Source: Bifidobacterium adolescentis ATCC 15703 (GTDB taxonomy: Bacteria; Actinomycetota; Actinomycetes; Actinomycetales; Bifidobacteriaceae). Taken from it: a stretch of 64,000 nucleotides of DNA. Both the position numbers and the translations under genes were made by a program. Location of the stretch: positions 1,729,946-1,793,945 of the forward strand of contig NC_008618.1 of the NCBI RefSeq assembly GCF_000010425.1. Reading direction: 5' to 3'. This document shows, one piece after another, positions 17,729-26,241 of the stretch (its first letter is position 1; each line of letters opens with the position of its first letter). The notes under the pieces are model-generated. The model was not told the DNA's origin. It was given only the letters and a program-made list of their open reading frames with translations, and made no database searches.

Positions 17729-19261
17729 TCAGTATGCACCCTTGTGGGTTACGACGGCGCCGACAGTACGGAACAGCAGCACGACGTCACCTAACATGGA
17801 CCAATTCTGCACGTAGGTAACGTCCAGAGCCTCGGATTCCTCCTCACTCAGGTTGGATCTGCCGGATACCTGCCACGGACCGGTGATACCAGGCTTCACC
17901 AGCATGCGAGTGGCATACGTCTGGTTGTACTGGGCCACTTCCTCAGGCAGCGGCGGGCGCGGGCCCACCACGCTCATATCGCCCCTCAACACGTTCAGGA
18001 ACTGCGGGAACTCGTCGATGGAGAACTTGCGGATGAACCGGCCCACTGTAGTGACTCTGGGATCGTTCTTCATCTTGAAGATGAACCGTCCCTTTTGCCC
18101 GGTCTGCTCCGCCAGTTCCGACTTCATCTTGTCGGCGTTCACCACCATGGAACGGAACTTAATCATCTTGAACGGCTTGCCACGGCGACCCACACGGGTC
18201 TGAGTGTAGAAAATAGGCCCTCTATCGGTCACCTTGATGGCAATGGCCACCGGGATGGTAATAATCGCGGTGCCAACCAATGCCATCAGCGACACCACAA
18301 TATCGAACACACGCTTCTTGAACATGGCCCACGGCGAATACTGCGGCAGGCTGATGGTCATCACCGTGGAACCCTGAATCACACGGATGTTGGTCTCATG
18401 GCCGCTCACATCCACCGCGGAGGTAATCAACGCCACTTCCAAGTTCATGGCCTCCACGTCCAGCACAAACGTGTTGAAATTGTCCGAGAACCGGTGCATC
18501 ACATCAGTAACCATCACCGTCTGCACGCCCATGGACGCGGCGCGTTCGGCAAAATTCTTGCAATATGGCAACGTGGCGATATCCCTACCACAAATCTCAC
18601 GGATCCGCTGCTTAAATTCAGCGGTAACATCAACGGCCTTTACATAGCCGGTCTGCGCATCCAGCCCAATCGGGCACACCGCAATGGCATGGTAGTTCAG
18701 CTGGCTCTTCCGGCTCAAAAACTGCAAGGCATGCTCAATGCCCTCCAGCGAGCCGACCACCACGGTGCCATACGAATACGCGCCCTTCTCACGGCTGAAC
18801 AGCACGCACTGACGAATGATGAAACGTTCGACAATGGTGACCAGCAACGCGCACAGCAGCGCCAATCCAGTGGTCACCAGAGGCACATACACGTTGAGAA
18901 TGGAATTCAACGCGCAAACCATCAAACCCGCGAACAGCGCGCCCTTGATCAGGAACGCATTGAGCTGGTAACCATCACCCATCACATGACGGTGGTACAC
19001 GCCTACGCTGTGCAGGCAATATATCCAAATCAGCGACCCAACAAGCATATACGCCCACAAAGCAATATGGAAGTGGAAACGCGTGGAATATAAATCACCG
19101 GTATTCCGCACCACGTATACGATCGCCGAAGCGATGATGAAGGCAGCCATATCGCACAACACCAACAGGGCGTTGACGAAGAAACGCCAGTAGGCAACGC
19201 TGAGCACATGCCTGCGTGAGGTCTCGCTCAGTTTCTCCCCACTATTGCCACTGTAAGCCAT
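17729..19261 (-). CDS. Polyprenyl-phosphate sugar-1-phosphate transferase (EPS priming enzyme)
   Basis: This is the initiating glycosyltransferase that loads the first sugar-1-phosphate on undecaprenyl phosphate. The 510-residue protein has four to five transmembrane helices in the first ~130 residues, a CoA-binding-like middle domain (YGTVVVGSLEGIEHAL) and a C-terminal bacterial sugar transferase domain. The last holds KRVFDIVVSLMALVGTAI, GRRGKPFKMIKFRSM, FSIDEFPQFLNVLRGDMSVVGPRP and KPGITGPWQVSGRSNL, which are diagnostic. It heads the EPS genes in the direction of transcription. A nine-C tract lies 32-40 bases before its start. Whether the sugar is galactose or glucose is not evident. Confidence 0.93.
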   Translation of the reverse strand: MAYSGNSGEKLSETSRRHVLSVAYWRFFVNALLVLCDMAAFIIASAIVYVVRNTGDLYSTRFHFHIALWAYMLVGSLIWIYCLHSVGVYHRHVMGDGYQLNAFLIKGALFAGLMVCALNSILNVYVPLVTTGLALLCALLVTIVERFIIRQCVLFSREKGAYSYGTVVVGSLEGIEHALQFLSRKSQLNYHAIAVCPIGLDAQTGYVKAVDVTAEFKQRIREICGRDIATLPYCKNFAERAASMGVQTVMVTDVMHRFSDNFNTFVLDVEAMNLEVALITSAVDVSGHETNIRVIQGSTVMTISLPQYSPWAMFKKRVFDIVVSLMALVGTAIITIPVAIAIKVTDRGPIFYTQTRVGRRGKPFKMIKFRSMVVNADKMKSELAEQTGQKGRFIFKMKNDPRVTTVGRFIRKFSIDEFPQFLNVLRGDMSVVGPRPPLPEEVAQYNQTYATRMLVKPGITGPWQVSGRSNLSEEESEALDVTYVQNWSMLGDVVLLFRTVGAVVTHKGAY

Positions 19262-19292
19262 TCTTCTTTCTCTCCAAGACTAAAAGCCATTA

Positions 19293-19315
19293 CCCCCCCC
19301 CTGATTTGTTGGGGG
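19293..19315. repeat. C9 homopolymer with a small hairpin upstream of the EPS priming gene
   Basis: Nine consecutive C (19293-19301) followed by a short AT-rich loop and GGGGG (19311-19315) can pair as a 5-bp stem. It lies between the DUF4012 gene stop and the priming-transferase start, within the probable promoter or leader of the EPS operon. Homopolymers of this length slip readily, so length changes could alter expression. It is not a proper terminator, as no T-run follows. Confidence 0.5.
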
Positions 19316-19374
19316 CAATAAATTAGATTACTCGCACTTCCGTATAAAAGACACTCTCCGCTTGGCCGACACGC

Positions 19375-21348
19375 TCACCTGCCTTCGATAAGCGGAGTCT
19401 GGCGGACGGTGAGGGCATTCTTCGTGTTCGGAGCGGACTGCACGTGCAAGGTGATCTCATACTCCTCCCCCGGCTTCAACGTGACCTTGCCAACGGTGAG
19501 CGTCAAACCGTCATGCACGGTCACGCCCTGGTAATCGTTCTGGTTCTGGAACTTCCAATCCACCAAGCGGCCATTCGCCGGCGCGTACAGGAACAAGGCC
19601 GTCCGGATATCTCCAGGCTCGGTTCCATCCGTGCCACCGGTCACATAATTCGGAGCCGTGGCCAGTTCCTTGGCGGTCATCAGATTCTTCATCTTGATAT
19701 GCACCGTGTACTGGTTGGCACCGTTCGCCGCCACCTTCTGGAATTCGGTGGTCACCTCGCGATGCAGATACCAATCCATCTTCGACTGCGTCTCGTCGGA
19801 GATGTACACGCCCACCTGCGGCTTGGCGCCTTCGGTAATCAAGCGGCCGGAAATGTCGGATTCGGCGATCAGATCCTGCTCGTCCTCGTGCGCGCTCCAC
19901 AACAGCAGATGCCCCTGCTTCACGGATTGAGACAACGCATTGATATAGGCTTTCGGATCGCCGGAATTCTGCGTGATATGGTCGAACGCGGCCTGCGCGG
20001 CATCAGCGAAATACTTGTCCGTCTCCGCCGGAGTCATCTTCGCGTACACGGTGTTCAACAACGTCTGCGCGGTATTCGTACCGTCCAATACGGAGCCGTC
20101 GGGCATGGTCACGCCGCCGGTGACGGCAAGCATGTTCTGCAGGAACAGCGGGTCGATGGCAAGCACGCCATCCACCTGTACGCCATACTGCTTGGCCCAC
20201 ATGGCACGCACGATCTCGCCGGTACGCGGGAAATCGGGAGTGAAGTTCACATCGCGAATATCCGTACCCAGCTTGTCGGTGAACAACATTTTCTCCTCGG
20301 CAGTGAGTTTCACCACCGGCTCGTCAGCCTTAGAAATATCCGCGTCCGAGACAAACGGTTGCATGCTCAAATGGCCGCCCTGCACGGTGACCACGCCAAG
20401 CGACCCGGTCAGGCCGCCGGACGGACGGGCCTCCGCATTGGTCTGCGCCAGAATCAGATAGTTGCGCGGAGCGTCATTGGCATGGCTGTCCGTGCCGAGC
20501 ATGCCGGGCAGCAGCTGGGCTACGGTGTTCAGCGTATGCACGGTGCTGTTGAGCTTTACACAGTAGGTCTGGGCCGAGTCGAGCGCATCGGCGACCTTGT
20601 GAATGTGTGGCCGTTTCGCCGCCTTGATCTCACGGGTGCTGTTGTCGATCACCTTGTCGGCAACGCTCAGCGGCTCCTGGGAATCCTCCAAACCAGGAAG
20701 GGAGACCGTGCCATTCTCCACGTGGATATTGCTCAGATTGACGTTCTTGGAGACCTTCGCCAATTGCGGCAACGCCTGCGAGGAAATATCCTCCAACGAG
20801 GCGACCGTGGTACGGACCGCGGAAACATCATCCCCCACATACGGAACATGCGATGCGACCGTCCATAGGAAGGACGACGTCTGCTTGTACGCCTTGTCCA
20901 CATGGCCGGAGAATTCGTTAACCTTCGTGTCAAGCTGTCGGCTGTCGGCCTGGGTGATGGTGCTCTGCAGACCCTTCGCGCTTGCCACGGCCTGCTGCAG
21001 TTCGCTCCTGGCGCTCATGACCGACCATACGAACGCGACGGCAAAGGCGGCGAGCGCCAGCAGCACGGCGACCACGGCGATCAGGATGCGGCGGTTGCGG
21101 CGTTTGCGTTTGATGCGACGGATGTGTTCGGCGCTCATGCGGCGACGGACGCGGCGGGAGTGCGGTTCGGAGTCGGCGCTGTCTGGGGCATCTTCATTGA
21201 TGTCGGCGTTGGCGTAGGCATTGGCATCGGCGTGCGCTTCGGTTTGATGCTCGGGCTGGTATTCCGCCTGGTTTTGAGCCTTTCCAATCTGGTGTTCGGC
21301 CTGGTTCGCTGGCTCCTGCCATGTTTCATCGCCATCGTGTTCGGACAT
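19375..21348 (-). CDS. DUF4012 family membrane-anchored protein
   Basis: The protein has 657 residues and no known function. A polar N-terminus has imperfect short repeats rich in Ala, Asp and Asn (ADANAYANADINEDAPD), then an Arg-rich stretch and one transmembrane helix at about residues 87-110 (ILIAVVAVLLALAAFAVAF). The large remainder is extracellular, including a DUF4012 core: NYLILAQTNAEARPSGGLTG, SLGVVTVQGG and a late LTVGKVTLKPGEEYEITL. DUF4012 proteins often lie next to polysaccharide loci in Actinobacteria, and here it is directly upstream of the EPS priming gene on the same strand. A role in polymer attachment or export is a guess. Confidence 0.8.
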   Translation of the reverse strand: MSEHDGDETWQEPANQAEHQIGKAQNQAEYQPEHQTEAHADANAYANADINEDAPDSADSEPHSRRVRRRMSAEHIRRIKRKRRNRRILIAVVAVLLALAAFAVAFVWSVMSARSELQQAVASAKGLQSTITQADSRQLDTKVNEFSGHVDKAYKQTSSFLWTVASHVPYVGDDVSAVRTTVASLEDISSQALPQLAKVSKNVNLSNIHVENGTVSLPGLEDSQEPLSVADKVIDNSTREIKAAKRPHIHKVADALDSAQTYCVKLNSTVHTLNTVAQLLPGMLGTDSHANDAPRNYLILAQTNAEARPSGGLTGSLGVVTVQGGHLSMQPFVSDADISKADEPVVKLTAEEKMLFTDKLGTDIRDVNFTPDFPRTGEIVRAMWAKQYGVQVDGVLAIDPLFLQNMLAVTGGVTMPDGSVLDGTNTAQTLLNTVYAKMTPAETDKYFADAAQAAFDHITQNSGDPKAYINALSQSVKQGHLLLWSAHEDEQDLIAESDISGRLITEGAKPQVGVYISDETQSKMDWYLHREVTTEFQKVAANGANQYTVHIKMKNLMTAKELATAPNYVTGGTDGTEPGDIRTALFLYAPANGRLVDWKFQNQNDYQGVTVHDGLTLTVGKVTLKPGEEYEITLHVQSAPNTKNALTVRQTPLIEGR

Positions 21349-21485
21349 ATTTCGTTACTCTCCCCATCACAACGTTGTTTCACGTATCGCTCCGGGTTTC
21401 CAGTGTAATTGCTGGAGCCGATGAACTCGTACTCCCCCAAGAATTCGACGAGGACACTCGGCGAAGGCCGTCAACAAGAAGCGGA

Positions 21486-22679
21486 TTAGGCGACTTCGAG
21501 GGTGGCGAGGAGCGCGCGGTGGTCGGAACCGGGGATGTGCTTCGTTTCGAGGTCGCCCACGACCACGCCCTTGTCATGCACGATATGGTCAATCTCGGCC
21601 ACCGGCAGCATGGCCGGGTACGTCATGTGCAAACCCTCGCCGGCCTGTTCGCCGGAGTCCAGGAAGCGGCTGCCAAGAAGATACCGGAAGCTGGCATGAT
21701 CCCATGTGGAATTGAAATCGCCCATCAGCACGTACAGGCTGTCGTAATGCTGCAACTGGGCGAGTGAATCGAGGCTACGATTCCACAGGCCTTGGTTGCT
21801 GGGACGTGGCGAGAAGGGGTGGACCGAGCCGAACCGTACTTTCGTGCCGGCGAAATCGATGGTCGCCGCCGGAACACTGCTCGACTCCACGGGAATCAGG
21901 TTCTGCTTGACGTCTTCCATCGGCGCCGCGCTGTACAGCACGTTCACACCACCATTGTCGTGCCACGTTTGCTGCGCGGTCACGGAATACGGCAGATAGT
22001 TGGCGATTCCGGCGTTGGCGAGCCGGTCGAGCAGACTCCATGACACTTCCTGCAGGGCGAGTACTTCGACATGCTCAGCCTTCACGGTTTCGACGATTTT
22101 GCCGGCGTCGGCCGCACCCTGTTTGGTGTTAAGGGTCATGATGCGTGCGTATTTGTCGGACGTGTCGGGCAGACCATCGGTTTCCGTCTGCGCGACGGCT
22201 TGGCTGGCGTTCTCGGAAATCGTCTGTTGCGGTTCGATATACCCCCAATGCCAGCCGACCTGCACGACCACGCACACCACGCCGATGATGGCGAGCGCTG
22301 CACGTCCTCCGATCTGTCGGACGGCGAGCGCGACGATCGCGATAACCGCGGACAGGAAACCCAGCCATGGCATCAGTGCGACGATGATCGGCACGTAGCG
22401 TTTGCCGTCGAGGCTGTTGGGGAGCATGCGGAGCAACATGGCCAGCAGGATGACGGCGGTGGCCAGCCAGAGTGCGATGGTCAGGATGCGCAGGATGGCG
22501 CTGCGCCGGGACATGCCGCGTTGGGCGTGGTCGCGGCCGCTGCGACTGGCGCCGGCAGCGTCGAGCCGCGCGCCCAGATCCTCGATCTCGTGTTCGGCTT
22601 CGTTTTCGTTGCCGCTGCCGCGTTCGCTGGTGCCTTCACCTTGTTCGCTGGTGCCTTCACCTTCGCCGGTTTGCCGCAT
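21486..22679 (-). CDS. Membrane endonuclease/exonuclease/phosphatase family protein
   Basis: The 397-residue protein starts at ATG 22679 after AAAGGC. Residues 1-30 are Gly/Glu/Ser-rich with a tandem GEGTSE repeat (visible as a 21-base DNA repeat). Three transmembrane helices follow (about 65-85, 95-118 and 125-148). The external domain from about residue 175 is an EEP phosphoesterase: RIMTLNTKQGAADAGKIV, VEVLALQEVSW (metal-binding Glu), LYVLMGDFNSTW and IDHIVHDKG...SDHRALLATLEV (catalytic Asp-His). Such enzymes cleave phosphodiesters in nucleic acids, lipids or glycans. The substrate is unknown. It is co-directional with DUF4012 and the EPS genes. Confidence 0.85.
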   Translation of the reverse strand: MRQTGEGEGTSEQGEGTSERGSGNENEAEHEIEDLGARLDAAGASRSGRDHAQRGMSRRSAILRILTIALWLATAVILLAMLLRMLPNSLDGKRYVPIIVALMPWLGFLSAVIAIVALAVRQIGGRAALAIIGVVCVVVQVGWHWGYIEPQQTISENASQAVAQTETDGLPDTSDKYARIMTLNTKQGAADAGKIVETVKAEHVEVLALQEVSWSLLDRLANAGIANYLPYSVTAQQTWHDNGGVNVLYSAAPMEDVKQNLIPVESSSVPAATIDFAGTKVRFGSVHPFSPRPSNQGLWNRSLDSLAQLQHYDSLYVLMGDFNSTWDHASFRYLLGSRFLDSGEQAGEGLHMTYPAMLPVAEIDHIVHDKGVVVGDLETKHIPGSDHRALLATLEVA

Positions 22680-22833
22680 GCTTGCCTTTCATTACGTTCC
22701 CGTTCACCATACGCAACGCGATATGGATTCATTGTAAACGGTCCGCGAGGTTCACAGTGCCTTTACGTGCTCACCGTTCTTCGCACCGTCTTTCCCACCG
22801 TCTGTACGCCACCGCACGAACGTCGAAACTGAA

Positions 22834-24069
22834 TCATCGCAAGAACTCGCCACGTGCAGCATCACTCAACGAATATCGAATCGGCCGTTTTCCATGCGCT
22901 TCCAGCAAACCCAAGTCCATCAACGCATCGAGAGCGGTGCTCACCTTCCGCTCCCCCACACCAAGCCATTCGCGCATCAATCGCCGTGATATGGAATTCG
23001 AAGTATCGTCGAACAGCTCCTCCTGAAGCAGGAAGAACAGCATGTCCCTCTGCAGTTCGGGAACGTCATGCGCATCGGCGTACCGTTCGAGATTGTCTTT
23101 CGCGGCATCGAGCATGGCCTTCTTCTCGCTCAACACGGAAATGATGTTTTCCTGGGCTGTGGCGACGAAATGGATCATCCGATAGCAGAACAAAGAAACA
23201 TCGGAACAATTCAATGGATGCTGCACTTCATCAAAAGCCTTGTAATACTGCCCTTTCGCTTCAGCGATGGCCGAGCTCAGGCTGACCGCCGTCGGTACGG
23301 ACAGGCTTTTGCTTAATTGCAGGGCGAGCAGGAACCGTCCCGTTCTGCCGTTGCCATCGTAGAACGGGTGAATGCATTCGAACGCGTAATGGCACATCGT
23401 GGCCCGCAGCAACGGCGGAATGGTCTCGTTGGAAAGCAATGCCAGCCATTTTGTCAGCTGCACCTGGATCTCTGATTCCGGCCATGCGCCCTTATGAATC
23501 ACCCTGTCAGCACCGTCATAGACCGAAACCGTTCTGGCTCTGAACAGCATGCCATCAGGTTTTTGATCATCCTTCAATTCGCCGTCCATCACCTGATCGT
23601 AGATACTGCGTATATCGTTCAGCGTCTGAGGCAAATCAAGGCGTGCTGCCCCCTCGCCGGAAAGGCCGAGGAACAGTTTGGCGAGTTCGCTCAACCGCTT
23701 ATGCGGACCATCGGCCACTGCGGAATCCAACGCGTCTGCAATCTCCTCGCGCGTGGTATGCACATTTTCTATCGTGTTCGTGTTCTGCATTTCCGCACCG
23801 ATGAGTTCCATCAGATACGCTCTGCGAGCGATCGGAGGCAACGTGTTCCACAGCGCTTCAACCCGCACTTCCATACCTCGCACGGAATCCATGGCGTTAA
23901 GCAGTTCCCTGAACGCCACGGCGAACATCTCATGACCATCGAATACGATTCCCGACCGATATGTCGAATAGCCGTTCAGCCTGTTCTCATACTCCTTTTC
24001 GGCCGCATCCTGTGGTTTGAGCGTGGATGATGACATCGCCAACGTCTGCCGTATGCTCTTGTATTCCAT
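22834..24069 (-). CDS. Fic family protein AMP-transferase with N-terminal inhibitory helix
   Basis: Fic enzymes transfer AMP from ATP to hydroxyls of target proteins. The 411-residue protein has the active-site loop [12 protein letters not shown] at residues 234-245, with catalytic His and the Asn-Gly-Arg and Arg residues all present. The inhibitory motif [S/T]xxxE[G/N] occurs as TNTIEN at residues 97-102, so it is a class II, self-inhibited Fic. The C-terminus (about 345-411) looks like a winged helix ([20 protein letters not shown]). ATG 24069 has AGGGA at nine bases; an ATG three codons earlier has none. Upstream lies a five-site operator array over a consensus promoter, so the gene is tightly regulated and possibly autoregulated through the winged helix. 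No antitoxin gene is adjacent. Confidence 0.9.
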   Translation of the reverse strand: MEYKSIRQTLAMSSSTLKPQDAAEKEYENRLNGYSTYRSGIVFDGHEMFAVAFRELLNAMDSVRGMEVRVEALWNTLPPIARRAYLMELIGAEMQNTNTIENVHTTREEIADALDSAVADGPHKRLSELAKLFLGLSGEGAARLDLPQTLNDIRSIYDQVMDGELKDDQKPDGMLFRARTVSVYDGADRVIHKGAWPESEIQVQLTKWLALLSNETIPPLLRATMCHYAFECIHPFYDGNGRTGRFLLALQLSKSLSVPTAVSLSSAIAEAKGQYYKAFDEVQHPLNCSDVSLFCYRMIHFVATAQENIISVLSEKKAMLDAAKDNLERYADAHDVPELQRDMLFFLLQEELFDDTSNSISRRLMREWLGVGERKVSTALDALMDLGLLEAHGKRPIRYSLSDAARGEFLR

Positions 24070-24104
24070 AATCACCATCCCTGAATCGTCATTCTCGCAA
24101 AAAC

Positions 24105-24218
24105 GTAAGTATGAACCGTTTTATCCGGCGTTGACATACCTGCGAAAAGCTAAAAACGTAGGTATAGAAATGACCACATAGTATATCTATACCTACAAAA
24201 TGTCAAAAATGTAGGTAT
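24105..24218. promoter_or_regulatory. Operator array of five GTAGGTAT-type sites, 53-bp period
   Basis: Forward copies GTAAGTAT (24105-24112), GTAGGTAT (24158-24165) and GTAGGTAT (24211-24218) are exactly 53 bases apart. Inverted copies ATACCTGC (24136-24143) and ATACCTAC (24189-24196) are also 53 apart. Each is next to an A-tract, giving a shared AAAAnGYAGGTAT unit. Neighbouring sites form inverted pairs, and 53 bp is five DNA turns, so all pairs face the same side. The array covers the Fic promoter and its leader. It is probably the binding region of a dimeric repressor; the Fic C-terminal winged helix is one candidate. Confidence 0.7.
24178..24206 (-). promoter_or_regulatory. Promoter of the Fic gene
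   Basis: On the minus strand TTGACA (24206-24201), a 17-base spacer and TACTAT (24183-24178) form a near-consensus sigma70-type promoter. One operator copy lies inside the spacer, one just upstream of the -35 and one near the expected start site. Confidence 0.7.
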
Positions 24219-24379
24219 AGGAATAGGTGATTGGTGCGACTATGGCTGCGGAATGGCGTAAGCGTGGGCATAGCGCAGGCATGGGATAGCGATTGATGTC
24301 AGGTTACGACGTCAGTCGCGACGCCGGCTGCGGCAGCCGACGTCGACCACAGCAGCCAAGCCGCATCAATCGGACAGAC

Positions 24380-26008
24380 TCAGGCCGCGGTGTGGGCGTG
24401 CATGCGGCCAAGGGCGCGCTGGACGGTGTCGCGGGTGGAGCCGGCGCCGTTGCCGCGGACGCCGAAGAAGACCATGACCACCATGATGAAGCAGATGGTG
24501 GCGCTCACGCGCAGCGCCCACTGGATGCCGAACACGTTCGCGGCCGCGTACATGCTCTTCGCGCCACCGATTGCGGCCCAACGCAGGGCGGTGAACGTTT
24601 CCATCAGAATCACCAGCACGGGTGCGCCGATGGCACCGGCGATCTGACGGACCGTGTTCGTGACGGCCGAGCCGGCGCTCACCTCCTCGGGCTCCAGGCA
24701 GTTCAGCGACCATGTGGTGATCGGCATAAGCACGAATCCCATACCGATCTGGCGCACGAACTGCCAGATGGACACCCACCAGATCCATGAGGTCATGGAA
24801 ATCAGACTCATCATGATGGTGCCGAACAGCAGGGTGATCGAGCCGATCAGCGCCACCGGACGCGCGCCGAGACGGTCGAGTGCCTTGCCGCCGAAGAACT
24901 GCGCGATGCACTGGCCGAACGCGCCGGGCAGCATCACCAGACCGCTGATCGTGGCGGAATAGCCTCGGCAATCCTGAATGTAGAGCGGCATGATCACCAT
25001 GATCGAGCTGAAGGCGAAGAACGACAGCGCGGCGGTGACGGTGCCGACGGTGAAGCTCTTGTTTTTCAGCACGCTCAGGTTGAGCAGCGGAGGTTGCTTG
25101 GACGGGTCGGCCGCCTGCCTGCGAGCGCCGTGGATCTGCCGCAGCACGAACCAGACGATGCCGACCAGGCCGATGAGTATGGCGAGCCACACCATCGGAT
25201 GCGTGAACGGATACGATTCGATGTTCGTGAAGCCGAACATAAGGCCGCCGAAGCCGAACACCGACAGGCCGACGGAGAAGAAGTCGGCTTTGGCGGACGC
25301 GTCGCGCGTGCCGAAATTACGCAAGCCGAAAATCGCCAAAAACAGTGAAATCACGCCGATAACCGTCAGCGTGAGGAAGATCGATCGCCAACCGTTCAAA
25401 TCGGTTTGCACACCACCCAAGGTGGGGCCAATCGCGGGCGCGACGCTCATGGCCATGCCGACGGTGCCCATCGCCATACCACGGCGGGACAGAGGATAAA
25501 TGGAGAATACCGTGATTTGCAGGACCGGCCACATCACGCCGGTGCCGACGGCTTCCAGCAGACGGCCGATCAAAACCAGTACGAACGATGAGCCGAGCCA
25601 GGCGAACACCGAGCCGAGCGTGAACACCGCCATCGATGCAATCACGATCTGGCGGGTGGAGAATCGGCGGGTCAGGTAGGCGGTGAGCGGCACCATAACG
25701 CCCATGACGAGCTGGAAAATCGACGTCAGCCATTGGCCGGTCGTCACGGAAATGCCGAAATCGGACACGATGGTGGGCAGTGCGGCGCTCAACTGCAGCT
25801 GCGTGAAGTTGCCGACGAACGTGATAAAGGTGAGAATGGCGATCGATACGAACGCAGCATGCGTCAGATGGTCGTTTTTATACGATTCCTCGCCGGTAAG
25901 TGGCTGGGACAGGCCGTGGGTGCGGCCCTGTTTCGCGTTTATTTTCTTTTCCGGCTTCACTTCCGACCTCTTCTCCGGTTTCGACGGCAACCGACTGCTC
26001 TCCATCAT
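24380..26008 (-). CDS. MFS drug/proton antiporter, DHA2 (EmrB/QacA) family
   Basis: The 542-residue transporter has a polar, Lys-rich N-terminus of ~50 residues and about fourteen transmembrane helices, the DHA2 layout. Motifs include QWLTSIFQLVMGVMVPLTAYLTRRFSTRQIVIAS (motif A region in loop 2-3), LLEAVGTGVMWPVL and MAMSVAPAIGPTLGGVQTDLNGWRSIFLT (motif C). It is predicted to export drugs or metabolites with proton exchange. The gene stands alone between the Fic gene and the GGDEF gene, which starts in the opposite direction. The start (ATG 26008, or 26005) has only a weak ribosome site. Confidence 0.9.
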   Translation of the reverse strand: MMESSRLPSKPEKRSEVKPEKKINAKQGRTHGLSQPLTGEESYKNDHLTHAAFVSIAILTFITFVGNFTQLQLSAALPTIVSDFGISVTTGQWLTSIFQLVMGVMVPLTAYLTRRFSTRQIVIASMAVFTLGSVFAWLGSSFVLVLIGRLLEAVGTGVMWPVLQITVFSIYPLSRRGMAMGTVGMAMSVAPAIGPTLGGVQTDLNGWRSIFLTLTVIGVISLFLAIFGLRNFGTRDASAKADFFSVGLSVFGFGGLMFGFTNIESYPFTHPMVWLAILIGLVGIVWFVLRQIHGARRQAADPSKQPPLLNLSVLKNKSFTVGTVTAALSFFAFSSIMVIMPLYIQDCRGYSATISGLVMLPGAFGQCIAQFFGGKALDRLGARPVALIGSITLLFGTIMMSLISMTSWIWWVSIWQFVRQIGMGFVLMPITTWSLNCLEPEEVSAGSAVTNTVRQIAGAIGAPVLVILMETFTALRWAAIGGAKSMYAAANVFGIQWALRVSATICFIMVVMVFFGVRGNGAGSTRDTVQRALGRMHAHTAA

Positions 26009-26241
26009 TCATCCGCGTATATTCGCAGCGTATTGCGCAACTCCTGCAAAAACTGACTCAAAAAGTCTAGTACTGCGGGTGGTCGAACGTGAGGTGAAAC
26101 TATTCGAACGCGTTCAATTCCAATTCAATCGAGAAAAATTGGCAAAACTTCGTATTTGTTCATCTTGGGGTGGTATACATATGCGTTGGCAGTAACGGCA
26201 CGATACAGGAAAGGAATACGCCGCGCAGGGGGTTAGGAAGT

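Noticed and set aside
24105..24218. CRISPR-like array
   Set aside because: The repeated unit is only ~8-13 bp, alternates in orientation and covers a promoter; no cas genes are present.
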